A stretch of 64,000 bases of DNA from Oxyruncus cristatus (lineage: Eukaryota > Chordata > Aves > Passeriformes > Cotingidae). This document shows positions 56,901-64,000 of the stretch, piece after piece. Numbering within the stretch: the stretch's first letter is position 1; every line of letters begins with the position of its first letter. The position numbers and the translations under genes are program-made. The notes below the pieces were generated by a model that was not told the origin of the DNA, searched no databases, and was given only the letters and a program-made list of their open reading frames with translations. The stretch lies in the NCBI GenBank assembly GCA_013399855.1, contig VXAY01006938.1, positions 159,500-223,499 of the forward strand. Direction: 5' to 3'.

Positions 56901-59900
56901 CCTTAAAAACCAAAGTAAAATAGAAAAGCCACAAACAAACAAGCAGCTGGTGAGCAAGAATGTAACAAAAGATGTAGAACAATAAGAAAGCAGGGGTGGG
57001 GAACATTTAATTGAAAATAAAATAAAAAAAGACCATACCCTTCAGAGGAGTTAAGAACAAGGACTGGCATAAGGAGTTCTTGTCCAACAAGACAAGATAA
57101 CATTTACTAGCTGTCATTATTCAGCCAGTAACTGCCTACTAGGAAATACTATTTGAATACACATCTGAGATTACTATTAAATTTCCAAACAACTCAAGAA
57201 CACAAAGCACTAACAATCATTGTACAGTAAATTATTACCATTCCACACAAAATATCCACACTGGCATATTTTCTGCTTTTCCTCCCATGATGAATTATGC
57301 TCCAAAGCTTCTGAAAGGTATCGTACAGAATAATCAACTATCTCTGCACTGTGATTTGACACTCGTACTTCAGTCTTTCAAAGACTCATTTTCATTATTT
57401 TATCATTTATACTATTTCTACTAATAACATTTTATTTCATTATTTTAACATTATTGATTTCTATCTGGAAAGCAAACTTGCTTGAAGTCTTGGCACAGTT
57501 TTATCCATGCAGAACACCTCTGGAACAACTGATAACCAAATCCATTACTTTGGCTGGGATACCGTTTTTCCACAGTTTAATTTATCATCAAGTTTTCCCC
57601 CTTCCCCCCCCCCATTTTCAGATTCATGACCAACTTCCAGTCTCCTTACCACACACTCTGTATCAGTCAATTTCAAACTCTAATTCCTGCAAATGCTAAC
57701 CTCCCTTGCCTATCCCCTATTTTTTTCCAAGGAAAAAAATCATTCCGTGTTCTTGACTGTCCTTCACACTTACAGTGCAGACCTGCAGATGCTCACCTCT
57801 CAAAGGCTGCCTGAAAACTGCTCTTCTGTGCTGCCTGAAAGGCAACAGAGGGTCTGTTGCTCATGTCTCCCTTAGTATGGTGATCTACATGGCTTAATTT
57901 ATTTTGTACTTATCCTAAGACATCTCTGTATCTACCCATCTTGTTCTTCCTTTCTCTGTGTGAATGGGGGTTTTGCTGCCTTTTGTTAACAGTTTACACC
58001 ACATCCAGTACACTTGTTCTCAACGATGCAAAATCAGATGCTTATATACACTCCACTCTAACATTCATATTGCTGTATCAAATCTTCCTGAAATTCAAAA
58101 TAAAGAATAATAGGGCATTTGTATTTGAAAAAATAATGGATTTCCACATAATGTTAGAAGTTACAAACAAAATAAGAGTGAGAAAATATTCAATAGCCCC
58201 ACTGTGCTTAAGATGTGATTAGGTTACAGGTTAGGGTTTGGAGAGCTTTACTTTTCTTTCTAGTGCAGCCAGAAATTATAGAAGAGAAGTCAAAAGTAAA
58301 CCTAAACGATGAATTGTTGTTTTTTTCAATTCATGTACATCAAAGCAAGCTGCTGCGGGAACAGCAAGAATCTCTTCATTTTTGTTTTTCATGACACCAG
58401 TTACCCAACCATCAGACAGGCCAAGAAAAATACCAGCAATACCATTCAGTGTTCAGGTTGGGAAATCGTAACAAACTTTATTGTATGGATTTCTTTTGCA
58501 AAGTTTGGTACTCATTTATATACTGAACAAGGTAAAAGAATATACAGTCAATAAAAAGCAGTGTTAGTGTTCCTTTTGGTTTTGGAACCAAACACAAGAG
58601 ACTTTCAAGCTGTTCACAATGAGCTCTCTGAAAACAATCTATTTCTTCACTGTGTTCTGCACACTATTTCCTTCCAGTCTTTAGAATCGAACTGTAGGCC
58701 AGGCAATGAATGCACCTCCTTCACATGGAGCTCAGGAAAAAAAAAAGGCATTCCTCCTCTACATGGGCAACACAGATCTTACTGCTACATCCTCTACAAT
58801 TTCCTGATTTAAAACACAGCTATGAAGCTACATTTTCTGTAGAAGACAACTGTTAACCATTGAAGTGAGTAGCAACAGCAGGAAAAAAGTAAAAGAAAAA
58901 AATCTCCTATTCAATAAATTTATTCATTTTTAAGCTGTAACGGTTAAAAGCGCCACAGTGAAAACATGCCTGGGGTAGGGGAAGGAGGCAAGCAGTTAAA
59001 ACAATAGAAAAAAGTTGCAGTAAATTTTAAAATGCTGCTAAATCATTTTCCTTACAGAACCGTGGATTTGAAAGTGGAAAAAGTTACAGGCTATATCCAA
59101 AGAAATTACAATCTAGATCCAAATTTTGAGCTGTTTTGCCCTCAAGCAGTTCAGTTTTAGCTTCAGAAAAAGAACTCCCTAAGAGTTCTTTTAACAATAT
59201 TATAAAACCATACTTTGTACTGTGTTTATATTGTGCTAAAAGAATAAGATTAACATAATCCAACTTTCTGTTTCTGACTGAAGTCAACTCCCATTGAGTT
59301 TTTAAATCTCCAGAATTATAACTTTCAGTTCGAGGAAAAAAAATCATATATTTTAATTTATCCCATCCACAAAAAGTCACAAGAAAACCACGTCTTACTC
59401 AATTTTCTGGGCTAGAACTTCAGAGTTTTGCTGTACTCCTTTGAATCACTCAGCGGAAAAAGAACATGATGTTTTACACATTAAAAAAATAGACACAAAA
59501 TGTTTCACCATAGGCCATGCAAGGGCAAGTTACATGTGTTCCTTCCATAAGGCAGGACATAGGAGAAATAGCTTTGTAACACATTTCAACCCATAAAGTC
59601 ATAAAGACAAACACAGTACAGATTTAAGTGCTGTAAGCAGTGCCTACCTAAAATAACAAATTATCTGTCTTTCAGAAAAATAACTTCAGTAGAAGTTTTT
59701 CTATCAAGAGAAAGTTACAACTTACTTACTTCTTCACCCAAAGCTTCTTAAAGTATTATTAATGGTGCTTGAAAAATTCACTCGACAGCTACAAACAAAA
59801 ACGTTTCTGGCAGATGCTGATACATTTTGAAAACTACACACTTTCATTCTGAATAAAACTTCAGGCTGTAATTTTGGGCAGAAAACCCTCTGCTTCTGAG

Positions 59901-61548
59901 AAGCTAAATATTTCAGATCTGCCTCCATATCTTCTGGCAACAGGGCTTCTAATGTTGCCCAGAATTGCAGAACAAACTAGAAAAACCTCAAAGACCAAAG
60001 AGCTGAAGCATGAGCACCCAAGGAAAAAATTCCTTTGCTGTCTGCAACAGGAGTGCATTATGACAGAATACATAAAAAGTTTCATGATCTAGATTATTAT
60101 TACCTTCAAGAAGCTAAATGGCTCATAAAGGCAGCAACACATTTCAAGCAGTGATCTGGATCAGGATTGGGTCTGTTTCAAGTCCTGACAGATTTTTCTT
60201 TCCTTGCCATATTATTCACAATAAACTATTGCAAGATGATAGAATCTAGCAATATTGAAAAATCTCTCCAAATAATATTTAACAGTAACAGCACAACAAA
60301 GGAATTTAATAATAAAAAAAAAAAACCCACATCTACAGAAAAAAAAGCAGGGAAAAAACCTCTGAACATTCCAACTCAGAAAACAGGAGCACATCATATT
60401 GTGTACCACGCTATAAGATAAGCTTCTGATACACTATGATCACTTACAAATCCCAGCTCAAGATTTTACGTGTGTCAACTATTTGTTTTTCTTTGATATG
60501 GTAGCAAAAATTCTTGTGTTTATGTCTGTCATACCAAAACACCCACATTTGTACTCAGCCAACACTTACTGGCCACACAGTACCTTCCTCTTACATTTAT
60601 TTTTTTAACCTTTATCTTCTTTTATCTTTTGCTTTTCTTCTGGCAAGTTTTTTTTCCCCCTTCATCTTTTCAAGTAAATACATATATACCTGTAGAGTTT
60701 TCTGCTTCTACTATCCCTAGCAGGACAGATTTCAGCCTACTCATTATTTATACAGCAAACTGGAAACAGTAAATTCAGACTCACTAACAGTAACAATTAG
60801 CACATGCAACACAATTAACAGATAACCTATCAGAGAAAGTCTTGGGAAGAAAATAATTAATTGAAGAACAGCATCCATGAGTCACATGTTAGTAATTTTA
60901 CATTAAGAAGAGTAGAACAACCTGACCACAAATCAGACTTAGGTCTGATTAGCAACAGGTGTTGCTCAGACAGTAACATTATATGGTACTTCAAGTAATC
61001 ACAGAAATGTAGTGCAACATTTCAGAGAGCAAATTGTTAATAAATGGTTTGATGATATACGGCAATATGAATTCACATTTGTGGCTTTGTTAGACCAAGC
61101 TATATATAGCTTCTGAGATAATCACTGTAAATAATGCTAGTATTTTTAAAAAAACCCCATATCACAATAACATTGTTTCTTTCACTGGATAGTCATGAAT
61201 AGATGCCCAAGGGAGCGGGGGGAACAACCCAAGAAATTTGTTTTCTGCTTTCCTGTCAGTACACGAATTCTGAAGGCCCTACATCACAAGTTATAATTTT
61301 TTTAAATGCCCTTCATAAAAATCAAACATGGCCTCCATTAATCTTCCATATAAAAAATAATAATTTCCACCTTTCCACATTATCAGCCTCTGCAGAACAG
61401 TCCAGGTATGCTAGAATCTGTTTCTCCAAAAAAGTGTCAATGTTCTCCTCCATCACAGAAGACACACTGAAAACACTGCAGATGGCTGAATTTGAAAATA
61501 TTGCCTCGTATTTCCCATCAAACATCAACTGCAATAATGATCCACTTT
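20898..61548 (-). CDS. TTC27: TTC27 gene, coding exons 2-9 (partial)
   Basis: Seen: eight minus-strand exons spliced in consistent phase give about 345 residues with no stop. They contain segments that match my memory of human TTC27 closely, such as [66 protein letters not shown] and PDLCAEE. Known: TTC27 is a TPR-repeat protein of about 840 residues conserved from yeast (Emw1) to man. Its exact role is poorly defined, and it has been linked to cell viability and to assembly of large complexes. Only the N-terminal helical half before the main TPR array is present. Exon lengths are 178, 130, 141, 103, 165, 137, 113 and 67 bp. Exon 1 lies near or past 64000, and exon 10 onward is presumed to lie below position 1. 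In human, TTC27 sits between BIRC6 and LTBP1, so BIRC6 would be expected beyond 64000 (inference). Identity is near certain from multi-exon collinearity. Confidence 0.96.
22545..22637. repeat. G/T low-complexity tract
   Basis: About 90 bp made almost only of T and G (gtttgtttgtttggttggtt type), in intron 8. Confidence 0.9.
25487..26010 (+). mobile_element. Solo LTR of an avian endogenous retrovirus (probable)
   Basis: About 525 bp with a start resembling the common bird ERV LTR opening (tatcatggtttagccccaga, then cagcaactgagcaacacaca) and an aactcatgggttgag segment. The characteristic end part runs ctggcagagcatgagac, aaacatcactgtgttatcaa, cattattcttgtgctaaatc, and tcccagctgaaaccagga. A TATA-like ctttatatac lies at 25741-25750, suggesting plus orientation. 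No gag/pol/env sequence flanks it, so it is a solo LTR. I could not see a clear target-site duplication. Assignment to a specific ERV family is from memory of bird repeats and needs a library search. Confidence 0.78.
26241..26310. repeat. A/C low-complexity tract
   Basis: About 70 bp of A and C with a single G (caaaacaaacaaataaacaa type). It is the complementary composition to the 22545 tract in the same intron. Confidence 0.9.
32294..32313 (-). promoter_or_regulatory. TTC27: Inverted repeat overlapping the exon 8 5' splice site
   Basis: On the sense strand the first seven intron bases (GTAAGTT) are followed, after a six-base loop, by the exact complement AACTTAC. In pre-mRNA this could form a 7-bp stem covering the donor. 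It is seen directly in the sequence, and any effect on splicing is inference. Confidence 0.5.
32314..32426 (-). CDS. TTC27: TTC27 exon 8
   Basis: 113 bp. The acceptor is cttccaacag|AACTAT and the donor is ATATG|GTAAGTT. Its 37 codons read [20 protein letters not shown], then [17 protein letters not shown], ending TG, which exon 9 completes to Cys. Human has [37 protein letters not shown]. It has no long open frame of its own and was found by matching between exons 7 and 9. The donor heptamer GTAAGTT is followed six bases later by its exact reverse complement (see the separate feature). Skipping this exon would shift frame. Confidence 0.96.
33371..33447. repeat. A/C low-complexity tract
   Basis: About 75 bp of A-runs broken by C (aaaacaaaacaacaaaaaaa type), in intron 7. 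Confidence 0.9.
35006..35036. repeat. Tandem duplication, 15 bp with 1-bp spacer
   Basis: gttaaagttaattac occurs at 35006-35020 and 35022-35036, a recent-looking slippage duplication in intron 7. Confidence 0.95.
35737..36000 (-). mobile_element. CR1-type LINE, 3' end fragment
   Basis: The plus strand reads as antisense CR1: acagaatcacacgggttgga, aaggacctctgagatcatca, agtccaaccc, then tccagggacggagaatccac and cttccctgggcagcccactc, and ends in ccatgccctcttgtcctaaa. This is the subfamily wording common in bird genomes and is a good lineage marker. It is truncated at its 5' end. Boundaries are good to about 10 bp. Confidence 0.93.
37029..37165 (-). CDS. TTC27: TTC27 exon 7
   Basis: 137 bp. The acceptor is ttctgtag|GTGCTC, and the first two bases complete Gly. 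Its 45 codons read [20 protein letters not shown], then [20 protein letters not shown] and ENLTI. Human has [20 protein letters not shown] and TPAPTPQEHLTK. The donor is ACAATA|GTATGT. The last exon base is A instead of the usual G, but the intron side (GTATGT) is good, and phase 0 joins cleanly to NYDLNDDT in exon 8. Beyond the donor the reading frame soon stops and similarity is lost. Confidence 0.96.
38811..38948 (+). mobile_element. CR1-type LINE, short 3' end
   Basis: The sense-orientation CR1 tail is recognisable: aaggccaggttggataaggc, ttgagcaacatgatctagtg, ggaggtgttcctgcccatgg, then ggactagatgatgttcaagg, tcccttccaatcttgaatat and tctctgattttatgat at the 3' end. Only about 140 bp remain. 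It lies opposite to TTC27 transcription. Confidence 0.9.
40326..40400. repeat. T/G low-complexity tract
   Basis: About 75 bp of T-runs with G and little C (tttgtttggttttgtgtttc type), in intron 6. Confidence 0.85.
41195..41359 (-). CDS. TTC27: TTC27 exon 6
   Basis: 165 bp. The acceptor is ccttgcag|TGACAG and the donor is CTCACAG|GTAAGT, which is near-consensus. It enters and leaves in phase 1. It encodes [20 protein letters not shown], then [20 protein letters not shown] and [14 protein letters not shown]. The LECAY.FL.YYEY.KAK segment is a helix-turn-helix with TPR character (small residue plus Tyr/Ala at spaced positions), followed by a second helix. Human differs mainly at the start (MKLQNLFVDDSGRYLAIQFH). 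Skipping this exon would also keep frame. Confidence 0.97.
44386..44440. repeat. AT-rich palindromic tract
   Basis: It begins with 11-bp perfect arms (tttttatatat / atatataaaaa) around a two-base centre at 44386-44409 and continues as almost pure A/T to about 44440. Confidence 0.9.
45135..45874 (-). mobile_element. CR1-type LINE fragment with reverse-transcriptase remnant
   Basis: About 740 bp of CR1 ORF2 on the minus strand. In pieces of different frames it gives the RT landmarks: [45 protein letters not shown] and FLDLCKAF, then a degraded SILGL and SNRDSRIE segment further on. Stops and frameshifts separate these blocks, so it is a dead copy. It lacks both the 5' part and the usual 3' tail. 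It shares its strand with TTC27, and an (AT)n tract follows at its upper end. Confidence 0.9.
46403..46505 (-). CDS. TTC27: TTC27 exon 5
   Basis: 103 bp. The acceptor is ctttcag|ACATTA and the donor is ACAAG|GTATAT. Its 34 codons read [20 protein letters not shown], then [14 protein letters not shown], with one base (G) left over that joins TG of exon 6 to give Val. Human reads [34 protein letters not shown], so the match is nearly complete. It is too short for a long open frame of its own, so I found it by reading the intron between exons 4 and 6. Confidence 0.96.
46506..49287. other. TTC27 intron 4 (2782 bp)
   Basis: Short AT-rich intron with no recognised repeat or RNA. The plus-strand open frame at 48365-48670 shows no domain or known similarity and is most likely chance. 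Confidence 0.8.
49288..49428 (-). CDS. TTC27: TTC27 exon 4
   Basis: 141 bp, exactly 47 codons, phase 0 at both ends. The acceptor is gaagaagaaagc on the plus strand (tttcag on the sense strand) and the donor is the strong CAG|GTAAGA. It encodes [20 protein letters not shown], then [20 protein letters not shown] and HKLASLQ. Human has [34 protein letters not shown]. The hydrophobic [10 protein letters not shown] run is probably a buried helix and not a membrane span, since TTC27 is soluble. Because the exon is symmetric, skipping it would delete 47 residues without a frameshift. Confidence 0.97.
53861..54220 (+). mobile_element. CR1-type LINE, 3' end (about 360 bp)
   Basis: The sense CR1 tail is well preserved: aaggctttggagtgacctaa, ttgcagtcttccactacatg, gaagagatattagcaagaaa, ttcttcactgtgagagtgac, gacactggaacaggctgctc, gaagttgcggatgccccacc, ggccaggttggatggggctt, and a 3' end tccaaaccattctatgatcc. 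It is the longest CR1 3' end in the window, inserted opposite to TTC27 in intron 3. Confidence 0.94.
54661..54680. repeat. Perfect 20-bp palindrome
   Basis: acatgtatatatatacatgt equals its own reverse complement and sits inside a TA-rich microsatellite at about 54652-54680. Confidence 0.95.
55769..55898 (-). CDS. TTC27: TTC27 exon 3
   Basis: 130 bp. The acceptor is tattgcag|GCAGAGG and the donor is AGTGAG|GTATAT. A second AG four bases into the exon would shift into a TGA stop, so the first AG is the functional one. One base completes the split Arg codon, then 43 codons read [20 protein letters not shown], then [20 protein letters not shown] and FSE. Human carries [20 protein letters not shown] at the same place, so this is one of the most conserved parts of the N-terminal half. 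It ends at a codon boundary (phase 0). Confidence 0.97.
55899..61370. other. TTC27 intron 2 (5472 bp)
   Basis: AT-rich intron. It contains a C-rich run around 57600-57612, short A-tracts at 60309-60325 and 61141-61155, and scattered open frames of 60-100 codons with no recognisable domains. No CR1 or LTR fragment was recognised in it. Confidence 0.8.
61371..61548 (-). CDS. TTC27: TTC27 exon 2
   Basis: 178 bp. The acceptor is a pyrimidine stretch ending ttctcttccag, and the donor is GAAAG|GTGGAA. It enters with 2 nt of a split codon (a final G in exon 1 would give Glu) and leaves with AG, which exon 3 completes to Arg. It encodes 58 whole codons, starting [19 protein letters not shown] and including [17 protein letters not shown]. 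Human has SGSFLQLLLEGNYEAIFLN and EEKIDSYLEKQVVTFLD at about residues 31-89 (from memory). Reading past the donor (TGGAAATTA...) loses the similarity, which supports the chosen boundary. The middle part ([11 protein letters not shown]) is not conserved with human. Confidence 0.95.
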
Positions 61549-63730
61549 CTGGAAGAGAAAAAAAAAAAAAAGAAACAAGCCACAGAAATTAGTATCAACT
61601 TGGAAACAATTTTGTCTTTCAAGACCTATTCAAATGAAAATATATATACACAACTCCCCTTTAACAGTAAAATCCTATAGATAAGACAATTTCACACGCT
61701 AGAGAACCCATTGAGGGAAATGCAACAAATAAAAATAGTTCAATATTTGCAGAGTTCAGTGAATAAATTCTTGTGTAAAACTGCAGAAACTACTCAGTCC
61801 TTCATTTACATGCTTAGAATAATCACAAAGAATGGGCAATAGATTTTATTTTTATAAAGGAATTATCTTCCTGTGATAACTATACTATCTCAATGAGAAG
61901 CCTCCATATGGAACAGCTTTTCAGGAGTAACTACTAACGTGGATTTTGATCCATGAATATTTCTTAAGCCTTTCAAGACAAAGAGAAGTCATGAAATGCT
62001 ATACACCTAATTTCTAAGATGTTTCTGACTCATCAAGTTCTTGACCTAGGTTACAACTTAGTTCACAGAAGTATCTTCCCTTCTTTCTTCAGATGTGCTA
62101 CAGTGCAATCAATCCAGCAGCTGTCAGAACAATTTAATCATGTTAAAACCTTCTATTCCTGAGCAAAACTAGTATCTGCCTATGCTGCAGCTGTGGCTAC
62201 AACTTATGGAGGTGCACTACCTGGTTTTAAACTAGATGATGCAGATGTCAGTAATGGTGCAGCTGAGGAAATACAGAGGTCTGCACGGCCTAAGTGCCTT
62301 AATAGTAACCTGTGCTTCCAGCTGGGGACTCCAGCTCCCCATGCCCTCAGTGTTACTGTTGCTGCACTAATATCAGTAGCCGAGGCAGCCAATTTAACAC
62401 TAGCCCAGGCACAGATCCACACAAGCCACAGCTGTGCAGAGAAGTGATCTGAATACCAAGTCTAAGTTCACCCAGCAAAAACAACTATTCTAAATTTTAG
62501 AAATACACAAAGACCAAGCACAGAACCACCTTCAATAATAGCGACGGATGACTCTGTAGAATGGGTGAGACTCATCCATTCTAATATCTCTGCACTGCTT
62601 TGTTGACCACAATTTACTTTTGTTCTCAGCCACCATGATCTACTGAATGAACTATATCATTTGTAGCAGACTATCTTAAAAACACTTTGAAGGACACATA
62701 GAAAGGAATAGCAGTGGTTCCGCAATGCTGCCGACATCATGCTCTCATAAAGAATAGAAATAACAAGAAACTTTCTTCAATCTACGCGTTGGACAGACTT
62801 TCTCTCACCACATGACAATTGTTTTATATTGGATTATAGTTGCCCTGACAGATGATGCTACAGTTTGTAGAACAAACTGTGGGCTGTGGGACACCAATGA
62901 AGAACATTGAGGCCAGTTACATAACTTAAGCACATAAAATTTGCTTTTGATTCTGTGTCTACCTTCTTGTAAGACTCTATATAAATTTATTTTCAGGACC
63001 ATAATTAGGAAGGGCCCATGTAAGTGATGACTAAGAATCATCACAAACCCCACCATTTTCTATCCCTAATGCAAGACAACTTTCTTCAACAAGTCTTCCC
63101 CACATCTTATAGCAGCACACTAGCTAAAGTACCCCAAAACAAACCAAAGCTAAATAAAAAGCAACCACCAAACAACAAAAAAAAACCAATCAAAAAACCT
63201 CCACACCACAAACAGCATGCACAGCTCTCAGTTAAAAGATAAGACAGAGCCGACAGATGTCAGTCACATCAGTTACCATTCCTGGGACAGTACAAGTGAT
63301 TAAGGTCAAATAAAATGTAATATAAAGGAATAGAGTTGATTAGCTCTGTATGGTCCTTTTCCAAAATTCAGTACGTCTTTAGGTAAGGATAAATGAGACT
63401 TTCAATATGCTACAAGCTCTAAGCATTCTAAACAACACGGCACATGACTTGAACACAGCTGTATTTTTAGTCTGCCTGAAATATAGAAGCGCCTTTTCAG
63501 GTCAAATGTTACATTTTAAAAGCTGCTGCGTTCCCCTGCAGGAACGCTGGGTCAGTAACAACCCAATCAAGTCCCCTCAGGAGACTCATTTTCCATTGAT
63601 CTCTCAAGCAACTATGACCGAATAACTGATAAATACAGAACGGGCAGCTCATGCCAGACTTTTCAGTTTCAGGTTTTGCTCCAGGAGCAACCTTCACCTC
63701 ACTGCCACGTTTAAACAGACAAGCAGGCTC
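61549..63730. other. TTC27 intron 1 or 5' flank
   Basis: Mostly AT-rich non-coding sequence between exon 2 and the CpG-dense block. It holds an A/C-rich low-complexity tract at 63130-63213 and a GC-richer, CpG-poor patch at about 62170-62450 that is open on both strands (see findings). I see no splice-compatible exon resembling the TTC27 N-terminus here. Confidence 0.7.
63130..63213. repeat. A/C low-complexity tract
   Basis: About 85 bp of A-rich sequence with C (aaccaccaaacaacaaaaaa type), in intron 1 or the 5' flank. Confidence 0.85.
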
Positions 63731-64000
63731 TCACTTGTGAGGCAGTCTAAGGCAGCCCCGTGATGAGGAGCCTCCAGAGCGCCGACACGAAGCGGCCGGC
63801 ACCGGGCACCGGCACAGCTGCAGCCGCAGCCCTGCCACCAGCCGGACCGTCAGCCAGCGGCCGAGGAACTCCGCGGAGCCCCTGCTCCTCTGGCCTCGCT
63901 CCCGTTCCTCCAGCATGACAAGCCCACGGCCTCCCGCGACCTGCGGCGCCGGCAAAAGCCCCCGGGAGCCGGGCGAGGAGCAGAGAACGTGCTAGGGGGG
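63731..64000 (-). promoter_or_regulatory. TTC27: CpG-dense block, probable edge of TTC27 promoter/first-exon island
   Basis: Base composition changes abruptly near 63730 from AT-rich intron-like sequence to GC-rich sequence with dense CpGs (gcgccg, cgaagcggccgg, ccgcgacctgcggcgccgg) that runs to the window end. It lies 2.2 kb upstream of exon 2 on the sense strand, where a vertebrate housekeeping promoter or first exon would be expected (inference). A minus-strand open frame at 63731-63955 has no resemblance to the human N-terminus (MWTPELAILRGF). A phase-compatible donor exists at 63940/63941 (GCAG|GTCGCG) preceded by an open frame ending GAFAGAA, which would make Glu with exon 2. However, its intron side is weak and the residues do not match human, so exon 1 is unproven. 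Confidence 0.5.

Noticed and set aside
61203..61592. Plus-strand open frame of 129 codons
   Set aside because: It overlaps TTC27 exon 2 antisense and continues into intron; the true coding strand is minus.
63731..63955. Minus-strand frame of 74 codons in the CpG block as TTC27 exon 1
   Set aside because: Its residues (LEERERGQRSRGSAEFLG) do not resemble the known N-terminus, and its donor end is not phase-compatible with exon 2.
1..64000. A new multi-gene system, CRISPR array, tRNA, rRNA or operon
   Set aside because: The sequence is explained by one intron-rich vertebrate gene with interspersed repeats, and no regular repeat-spacer pattern or RNA-gene signature was seen.

Overview
The window looks like vertebrate nuclear DNA, most likely from a bird. 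It is AT-rich and almost entirely non-coding. It carries several CR1-type LINE fragments with the familiar avian 3'-end wording, one ERV-type solo LTR of a kind common in birds, and a single gene split into short exons with GT/AG splice sites. I cannot name the species from the sequence.

The only gene I can support is the 5' half of TTC27 (tetratricopeptide repeat protein 27) on the minus strand, transcribed from about 64000 towards 1. I resolved eight consecutive coding exons (numbered 2-9 by analogy with the human protein): 61371-61548, 55769-55898, 49288-49428, 46403-46505, 41195-41359, 37029-37165, 32314-32426 and 20898-20964. All eight have AG acceptors and GT donors. The codon phase carries through every junction, giving an open chain of about 345 residues that lines up with roughly residues 30-375 of human TTC27 (about 840 residues). 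The region that follows in the protein, including the canonical TPR array, is not in the window.

Region by region: 1-20897 is the start-to-middle part of a very long intron 9 with only a CR1 fragment, low-complexity tracts and a striking short hairpin. 20898-61548 holds the exons and introns 2-8, with four more CR1 pieces (one with broken reverse-transcriptase sequence at 45135-45874) and the LTR at 25487-26010. 61549-63730 is intron 1 or 5' flank. 63731-64000 is an abrupt CpG-dense block that is probably the edge of the TTC27 promoter/first-exon island. The first coding exon is not securely identified and probably lies at or beyond the window edge.

I found no operon, CRISPR array, RNA gene or new multi-gene system. 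The most interesting leftovers are a 7-bp inverted repeat that would pair the exon 8 donor site into a stem, a perfect 12-bp-arm hairpin in intron 9, two intronic stretches that read like old coding sequence, and an unexplained GC-richer patch in intron 1.
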